Positions 57,248-64,000 of a stretch of 64,000 nucleotides of DNA are shown piece by piece. Below the pieces are notes generated by a model. It did no database searches. It was given only the letters and a program-made list of their open reading frames with translations, and was not told where the DNA came from. A program made the position numbers and the translations under genes. Positions within the stretch are counted from its first letter, which is position 1; each line of letters begins with the position of its first letter. Source of the stretch: Coix lacryma-jobi var. lacryma-jobi (Eukaryota > Streptophyta > Magnoliopsida > Poales > Poaceae); assembly GCA_009763385.1 (NCBI GenBank), contig CM019823.1, positions 89,353,104 to 89,417,103 of the forward strand, given 5' to 3'.

Positions 57248-59472
57248 ACTCCCCCAAGCTTACCTTTTGCTAGTCCCTTAGTAAAACCAAAAATTAACAA
57301 TGGATCTGGAGTTGCTACAATATCTTCACTTCTAACAAGTATACCTGTTGTTAAACAAAAATTCTCCAAAATATATTATGTTATTCTTCATGGGGCTTAT
57401 TACTTTTACTTTAGATCTTGAGTAATTGAAAGATTGAACGATCAAATCAAGCACTATGTCTCTAGTTCCTTCACTTCACCTTTATCCCGGAGTTTTAATT
57501 AATTTTTTTAAAAGCTTTAATACATATGTTGTTAAATTAAATAATGGATCTAAAGAGAAAGTCAACCAACCATTGAATAAAGAAGTGCATGTGTATGGAA
57601 AAATGGAGTCGGATGCTCTTTTAAATATATTCACTCTCTTCTGTTTATTAGAGACATATGGCTATTAGGCTAATTCTACTATCGGGCACGTGCCCATTTT
57701 TTCTGACATTTTTTCGAGGTTCCGAACACTTGTCCCTTTTTATTTCCTCAGGATATATCTTTTTGAGGTTTCGAACACTTGTCCCTTTTTATTTTCTCGG
57801 ATTTTTCTCTCTTTTTTTTCTAATAGCCACATGCTTCCAACAAACTTCTGAGAGGGTAGCAACAGATAATTATGAGCATTTATGCGGAAGATGGATGAAA
57901 TGTGTAAGTGATCTCAATTCAATGGCATGATAAACTACTCATAGGGTCAACAAAGCTTAATTTAACTCAATGCAATTATTAGTCATGTTTATATTTAAAA
58001 ATCTCCAGAACTTTAGTGTTGTTTAGAACAAGATAATAGCAGCTTAGATCATCATATCCCAAATACCTAGACCTTAGATTAAGTATTTGCCAACCATGCA
58101 TTTAATTTTATTTTAAGGCATCATTATTAATTAGGAGAACTCATGCTTTGAAGACTAGGTACTTTGAAAGAAATTAGATAGAGCAACTATTCATCATTTC
58201 CATGCAAAACATTAGAGAGAGAGGGTTCTCTTTTAGTCATCAACTTCTTAAAACACACTATTTTATTTATTTAATCTAACACACTTTAAGATATAATATA
58301 AAAGCTAATAATAATAGTAGTAGTAATAATAATAATAAAGACATACCTGAATCACGAAGATAACGGCGGTGCGTCTCCCCAAGCTGGTTCCCTTAATAGC
58401 GTTGAGCCTTCATGTGCCCATATATTTTTGTCTCTTTTTTAATTAATGGTGAGCCTTCACTCTGTAGAATTTGGAAGTGACAAACTTCGCCATCTTTGCT
58501 CCAGAGTGTGTCCTGCTCATAGAGACAAGGTAGAGATCAAGTGCATGGGCTCTGTTGGTGGAAAAACACCAACAGAACCAAAAGTTTTGTTTATTGCCCT
58601 CTAACCTTAGGCACATTGCACAAGATAAACTTATTGTTGATGTGGTCTCTTCAATCTTAACATGATTGATAGGATCAAAGGATGAGCATGAAAGTAGCAT
58701 CTTAAAATTTTAACAGATCAAATTACTTAACCCAAGGTAGGATAATCTATGCATAAAGTGTCGATCTTTTCATGATTGAGATATATCATCTTCTGAAGGT
58801 TAGATGCACAACATTTTAGCTCATTTAGTTAAGACAGTGAGATTCAAGAGAGTAAAGCTAAGAATAAAGATCAAAGGACTAAACATGTTGAGTTAATTAG
58901 GTTGGATCAAGTGAGGTGCAACTTATACATGTTTTGTTCTTTATTTATGTTCATACTAGAATCAAGAAGAAGCTTTTAAAGTGATGGTTACTTACCTTGA
59001 AATGTTACTTTATCATTGGAGAGTGATTGTGCTGAACCACCTTGTGGAAGCTCCTCTTGTCTAGCTGGTTGTTGTTTATCAATGGCTTGTCTTCTCTTGT
59101 TTGCCTCACAGTGTGATTGGGAGGAGGAAGATCACAGTGGAATCATCTTTAGAGGTATCAACCTTCCTTCTCTCGTGTTGACTTATCAGTGAAGGCGCAT
59201 TGTTCCTCGAGTATGCTGAGTAGGATCTTCTCTCTTTCTTATATTAATTCTGTACTATGAGGATGTAGGGACAGTTCCGCATTCTTCTCTTGTCAACCTT
59301 TCTTGTTTTCCTTTAATCATTGGGTTGGCAAGAGACTTGAATTTAGAGCTGCTACTCGAGTGCCTCCATGAGAGTCTATTGTCCTGTAATGTCAACAGTG
59401 TCTAGATGATGGAGATCTTATCGGCTATTCTTCTTGATTTGCTAGCTCAGGTACCATGTCTCCATCTTCTAA
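57248..59472 (-). other. Internal region of C next to the 3' LTR, non-coding
   Basis: PPT at its edge. Contains two copies of a gaggttccgaacacttgtccctttttatt-like segment (57717 and 57771) and a run of aat/tag repeats near 58308-58340. No protein recognised. Confidence 0.65.
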
Positions 59473-59665
59473 CTATTGTGGTGCAGTGGCTTCATCCTTC
59501 ATGATGCCCTCCTCAATTCTTGACAGTTGGTTCTCCCTTCGACGTCTTCTCTTGGTTCTCTTTGGCTGCTCATAAGTGATGTAGATGTTGAAGATGCAGC
59601 GAAAGATCCAAAAGTTGGCTTCTCCAGGTTCGGCAAACATGATAACATTGATGGTGTTCAAGAAC
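59473..59665 (-). pseudogene. Protease C-terminal remnant of element C
   Basis: The minus-strand frame reads GRPFLNTINVIMFAEPGEAN and then a basic stretch with a run of Arg. This matches the end of the protease-like domain in A (LGRPFLNTVDACIYV plus a Lys/Arg tail) and B (NTANVVIFVSGG). The upstream part of the domain and gag are too damaged to read. It shows that C descends from the same gag-protease type. Confidence 0.6.
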
Positions 59666-61557
59666 GGTCTTCCAAAATGAGTGATGGATCATATTCTTCT
59701 TCTCAACTGGGACAACATCTAGTGGTTTGTACTGATCAAAGTGATAGGTAGGAGATAAATATGTCTTGAAGTTGGTTTTCTCCTTCCCCCCTTTGATTGT
59801 GAAACACATCTAGATAACGAAATTGTCTCTCCTAGGCTGGCTTGTGATGTAGATGGATTCCCAAACAACATGTTCATGTTTTGGATTTGTAGATCTTGCT
59901 ATTGTTGTAGAGGTACCATCTTGTCTCACAAGCTAGCTCTTGATTAGAAAAGAGGATAACTTCCCACTTCTTGTCTTGATGTCTTGGACAATGATGATTT
60001 CAGGCATAGGTTGTCTCATACGAGGTAAGTTGCATCATGTTTGTCATCAGCGCCCAAGCAAGACTGAAAGCTAGGCTAGAACCATTTGTGATCTGAGAGT
60101 AGGTTTGTGTGTCTATGGTTTGGGTTTTGGATCTTTAATGTTTAGACCAAACCATGGATGAACAAAAATCTCTGTCCTGCATAACGTTAGCGGATATATA
60201 CCCGAAGGATTTCAAGAACTTGAAGCATGGGTTGTTATCCATAGCTTATGTATTTTGCATCTATGCTAATAAAAAGATGTTTTTAGGATTACTTTAGCAT
60301 AGACTAGTATTTCATGTGTTGGTTGCACTTTAACATGATTCAAGGCAAAAGATAACTTGCAGTAGAAGAGAAAATAAATAAACTTTGATACCCACGGTTC
60401 TTTCATCCATGATGAATGAGCTGAGTCTTCATTGTGCAAAGTTGTTGAAGTTCATTGTACGCCTTGCTTCATCTCTGGTGTGAGTTCATCTTAGGACTTT
60501 CCCAAATTAATATTGAAAGTTTCCTACAGGGATTAGTCTAACAAAATATCCAACATCCACTATAGCATACTATCGTCTCAAAAATCAACCTAGACACCAC
60601 TTCTAATTTGATCTAGGAATGCATTTTAACTTAATTGCTTAAATTAAAAGCCTTTGAAAGCGAGATCACCACTCCTAAACTAGGCACCATGCTTAATTTA
60701 AGAGATGTATGAAAGTACTCCAAACCTAAACATACAATATAGCGAATGAGAGTAGCATGAAAGTATTATAGAGATTTATTCAGATGGTGATGAAAGAGCA
60801 TGATTAGTATATGAGCGTATCTTAAAGGTAGGGACAACCAACATAGCAACATGGCAAGAGATATTCTTAGAAAGTCTATTCCCCAAGCTTGGATTTTGCA
60901 CAAATCAAGATTGGATGAATGTAATTCAATGCTGCATGATGATTGGTTGGACATACCTTGTGTTTGTTGTTCCTTCGTTCTTTTCTGCTCCAGATCTGGA
61001 AAGGTTAGTGACTAGAATACCCGAAGGAATATTTTCATAATTATATTTCTATGCTCATTACAAGGACAGTGCAGCAGAAAGGTGAACACTCATGTTCGGG
61101 TGGTACTATCTTCTATTAGGGAGTTGGTGAGAAAACTAAGGCAAGGGGGCTTTTCTAGTAATACAGTGAAACATAAACCTTGCTCACTAGCAGACAAAAC
61201 AGAGGAACACTCTCTAATGGTAGCATTAAGGGATTACATGATGAGGCTATTAAAATCATCCTACAGTGATCCAAGAGATTATTTATCTAGTTGTCTAAAA
61301 TGCAGACTCCCAAAAAGAAATGTTTCCAGAACAAAATATTCCCAAAATGTAGGCGTAGCACATAACCAGGTATTATGATAGGATTAAATATTCTACTGGT
61401 TATAGCTTGCGCTCAGGGGGTAGTAACAGATAAGAGTGGAATTCAAAAACAACATTCATAAGAATGAACACAAAAATGATGAAAAGGTTGGGACAAGAAA
61501 AGGAAAAGATAAAAGCATGATTACAAGGATAAACTAAGACTTAAGATGATCTACCGT
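59666..61557 (-). other. Internal region of C next to the PBS, no readable gag
   Basis: About 1.9 kb. The expected gag frame cannot be followed. The longest open frame is on the opposite strand (61082-61378, 98 codons) and resembles nothing I know. Confidence 0.6.
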
Positions 61558-61575
61558 TCCCTGGCAACGGCGCCA
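61558..61575 (-). promoter_or_regulatory. PBS of element C (tRNA-Asp type)
   Basis: The minus strand reads TGGCGCCGTTGCCAGGGA, 8 nt from the LTR end at 61584, identical to the PBS of A. Confidence 0.85.
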
Positions 61576-61583
61576 GAAATGCT

Positions 61584-62819
61584 TGTCGGTATAAATTAAC
61601 GCACACTCTACTTTATCCGCAAGGGCACAGATAAAATCTACCGATGTAGCACTTCACCGGAGTAACCCAATTTTAAATATCGAACCCAAAGGAACGGATA
61701 GTGTTAAGCCTTAAAGTCTAACCCCTGAGTAGCTCACAAGGACGGAGAATCTAGAAGTATAACGGGGATCACTAAGGTTGTCTAAATCCAATTCAAGAGT
61801 GATATGTTTATATTATTCTTAGTGGGGAAGTTGCCATAAAAGGTCACAAACAGATTATGAATCTTTTATGCAAATGTATAATCCTACTGAGCCTACACAC
61901 GGGTAAGTGGACTATAGAAGAATCAAGAAGGCTATAAGAGTCACCCTGGCGAACAACCACTACTACTGGCATTATAGGAGGCATTTATGAGCTATCAAGT
62001 CTAAGCACCACGCTTACACTATCCAACTACTCTAACTCTAGAGCGACCTAGAATTAAAGTACTCAAAAGAGAGTCATAAACCTTAAGAATAATAAGAACA
62101 ATGGCTCAAACTTAAATATAGGCCAGAGCAAGTTGAAGATGATCTTGATTCTGCAGGTACAAGATGAAGAAGTTTATCCGACAAGCCGGAGCTCCTTCTT
62201 GATCTCTTCCTCTTTCTCTCTCTTCTAGTTATAGTATAAGATTAGGTTCTAAACCTAAACTAGAGGGGTAACTAGTCTTCTACTTGAAAGCTGGCTCTTG
62301 AAGTCTTCTTCTAGGGTTTCTGAATGAAGCGTAGACTTTTCTGAAGAGAGAATTGTTCTTCCCTAGGGCCTGGGGGCCTGTATCTATAGCCCTGAGGGAT
62401 CAACCGTGGTCGTTAGATCAAACCGACTTTACTTAGGGCTGAGATGTATCCTCAGAGGTGGTAGAGGAAGGTTCCAGAAGGGGGAGGCCGACAGCTCCCT
62501 AGGGCCACCGGTCGGTCATGGGGTGGGACCGGTCGGTCCCACCTGGAAGCCTCTCGGGGTGTCCCACCTCGTGGTGTCCTCTGGTGTCCTCTAGGTCCTT
62601 CTGGAGTATTCGTGACGTGCCGGTTCCGTAATCTTCCGTCGGTTTCCTTCTAGGAGAAGTAATCAGTGTTGGTTTCCCTGTTTAGTCCCAGCAGAATCAC
62701 AATTCACCAAAACTCGTGGAATATTGTCAATTAAAACCCTAAACCTTTATTGGTGATAGAATTCATGCCCTTTTCATATTTATGTATCCTTTAATTTTTA
62801 TAGATAACTAGTGTCAACA
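61584..62819 (-). repeat. 5' LTR of element C
   Basis: 1236 bp, collinear with 55987-57247. Begins on the plus strand with tgtcggtataaatt and ends tgtcaaca. Confidence 0.9.
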
Positions 62820-62824
62820 GTTGC

Positions 62825-62863
62825 CAAGGGTGACTTTGGTGGCGACGGTAGTAAGTGTCAACA
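62825..62863 (+). repeat. 3' end of the D 5' LTR
   Basis: Resumes after C and ends gtaagtgtcaaca, followed by the agcatttc spacer and PBS. Confidence 0.7.
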
Positions 62864-62871
62864 AGCATTTC

Positions 62872-62889
62872 TGGCGCCTTTGCTGGGGA
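62872..62889 (+). promoter_or_regulatory. PBS of element D (tRNA-Asp type)
   Basis: tggcgcctttgctgggga, 8 nt after the LTR end. Two changes from the perfect tRNA-Asp complement. Confidence 0.8.
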
Positions 62890-62970
62890 ATGGTCGAGAG
62901 TTGATCTTAAAGTCTCCTTAAACTTGTAATCATACTTTTATCTTTTATCTTTTGTCTTTTCTTTTTATAT

Positions 62971-64000
62971 ATGGATTTCTTAGAATCTTCTCTAGGTTCC
63001 AAAGATTCCACTCCCATTAGCCTCTGCCATTTTCCTAAAGTAGTAGCCTCAGAACCACCAGAATCATCTAGACATATCCTATCCGATGGCTATGAGCTAC
63101 GCCCATGTTTGATACAGATGGTCCAAAAACAATCCTTTTTAGGCAAGAAAGATGAGAATCCGTACACTCACCTTAACGAGTTCGAACAGACCTATTCATG
63201 TCTTCATATCAAAGGCATGTCCGACGAAACCCTTAGATGGAAGCTTTTTCCTTTCTCTTTGGAAGGGAAAGCTAAAACTTGGTATAGTAGAACCGCATCG
63301 AGTAAGGATGGGGATTGGAAAAATCTTTGCTCTAACTTTTGCTTAGATTTCTTCCCAATTTCCAAAATCGTTTGTCTTAGATTAGAAGTCCTATCTTTTA
63401 TACAAGAAGACGATGAATCTCTAATAACTGCATGGGAACATTTTGAAAACCTTGTTCACTCTGGTCCATCTCTGTCAATACCAGACCCTATTCATCTTCA
63501 ACATTTTTATATGGGTCTAAATAGGAAAACTTCTTCTTTTCTTAACTTAGCTGCAAATGGATCATTTCTTTGCACATCTGTTGTTGCGGCAAGAGAGCTT
63601 CTGCAAAAGATAGCTCAATCCGCTCCCGAAGCTAAGTCTATAGAGTTTTTAGAAGAGAAACAATCACAGATAGTTGAACCCAAAACTCTACCGAAATCTT
63701 TAGCATCAACTATCTCAGATCCTAATAAGGAGGAAACTCTGATCACCGAGATCTTCTTCAAATTGAGGATGATTATTTCACCAAGTTTGGTGATACCCTG
63801 AAGTATAATACAACAAGAAAGCCTCATAGTCTAAGACTTCCTGAAAAACCTCCAGATTTGACTGATAGAGCTTTCTTTAAAAAGACTTTAGAAGAGCTAG
63901 TGTCTGTGGAAAGCCATGAGTGGTTAGAAGAGTCAGAGTCCTCCTCTGATATAATTCGCTTAGATTCACCTTCTACTTCTATCCTCTGTCAAATCCATAG
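62971..64000 (+). pseudogene. gag: Element D gag, one frameshift, runs off the window
   Basis: Start MDFLESSLGSKDSTPISLCH, the first ATG after the PBS. Retrotransposon gag domain: GYELRPCLIQMVQKQSFLG, HLNEFEQTYSCLHIKGM, LFPFSLEGKAKTWYSRT, ITAWEHFENLVHSGPSL, LAANGSFLCTSVVAARELLQ. The pattern is the same as in gag of A and B (ELRP.LI.MVQ, LFPFSL.GKAK.W), so D belongs to the same Athila/Tat-like group, though it is clearly diverged. At about 63750 the frame shifts; frame 3 then reads IEDDYFTKFGDTLKY and PEKPPDLTDRAFFKKTLEEL with an acidic Ser/Glu stretch to the window end, still open. The zinc knuckle and protease are not reached. Confidence 0.82.

Larger units (their letters stand above)
55987..62819 (-). 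mobile_element. Element C: degenerate non-autonomous gypsy-type element
   Basis: Minus strand: 5' LTR 61584-62819, tRNA-Asp-type PBS 61558-61575, 4.3-kb internal region, PPT (minus strand AGCTTGGGGGAG) at 57248-57262, 3' LTR 55987-57247. Exact 5-bp duplication gttgc at 55982-55986 and 62820-62824. Only a protease remnant is recognisable inside. Confidence 0.9.
55891..64000 (+). mobile_element. Element D: Ty3/gypsy element, 5' end only
   Basis: Plus-strand element hit by B and C in its 5' LTR. Visible parts: LTR pieces 55891-55986 and 62820-62863, PBS 62872-62889, gag from 62971 to the window end. Whether it holds RT cannot be seen. Confidence 0.75.

Noticed and set aside
57456..57930. ORFs at 57456-57668 and 57658-57930 as genes
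   Set aside because: They are antisense to element C, cross its repeated tttttatt segments, and have no recognisable domain.

Overview
The window looks like repeat-rich intergenic DNA from a large grass genome. I infer Poaceae, probably Panicoideae/Andropogoneae, because the two Ty1/copia elements look like the maize/sorghum Ji-Opie (Maximus/SIRE) group and one Ty3/gypsy element looks like the Tekay/Del chromovirus group. No host gene, tRNA, rRNA or CRISPR array is supported. Almost every base can be assigned to an LTR retrotransposon, and all the elements are damaged.

The elements are nested. Working names, outermost first: D (gypsy, +; only a 5' LTR piece, PBS and gag are present, at 55891-55986 and 62820-64000). 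B (gypsy, +, no reverse transcriptase, 46500-55890) lies in the LTR of D. C2 (an LTR piece, 45199-46499) abuts the cut 5' LTR of B. A (gypsy, -, no reverse transcriptase, 1-45198) abuts C2. E (Tekay-like chromovirus, +, 5383-43341) is inserted just after the primer-binding site of A. F1 (SIRE/Ji-like copia, -, 13230-36140) is inserted between protease and RT of E. F2 (SIRE/Opie-like copia, -, 17614-28944) is inserted in the RT gene of F1. Separately, C (gypsy, -, 55987-62819) also lies in the LTR of D, and G (a solo LTR, 55347-55830) lies in the 3' LTR of B. Target-site duplications were read directly for F2 (ccttg), F1 (tatct), E (ggatc/gaatc), C (gttgc) and G (gtgat).

A, B and C all use a tRNA-Asp-type PBS and keep at most gag plus an aspartic-protease-like domain. 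They look like non-autonomous elements that would need enzymes from a relative; D has a related gag and could be of the autonomous type, but the window ends inside it. B also carries a second ORF resembling the Athila ORF1 family. E, F1 and F2 carry recognisable pol genes, but each has stops or frameshifts.

The most unusual signal is an extra ORF upstream of gag in E. Its first residues closely match the N-terminal tail of histone H3 around the K4 and K9 positions. A coiled-coil region and an aspartate tail follow, and the same element encodes a C-terminal chromodomain. Other points of interest are palindromic motif arrays in the F1/F2 LTRs whose motif differs between the two families, two LTRs of A with unrelated promoter-upstream segments, and a repeated primer-binding site in the leader of A.
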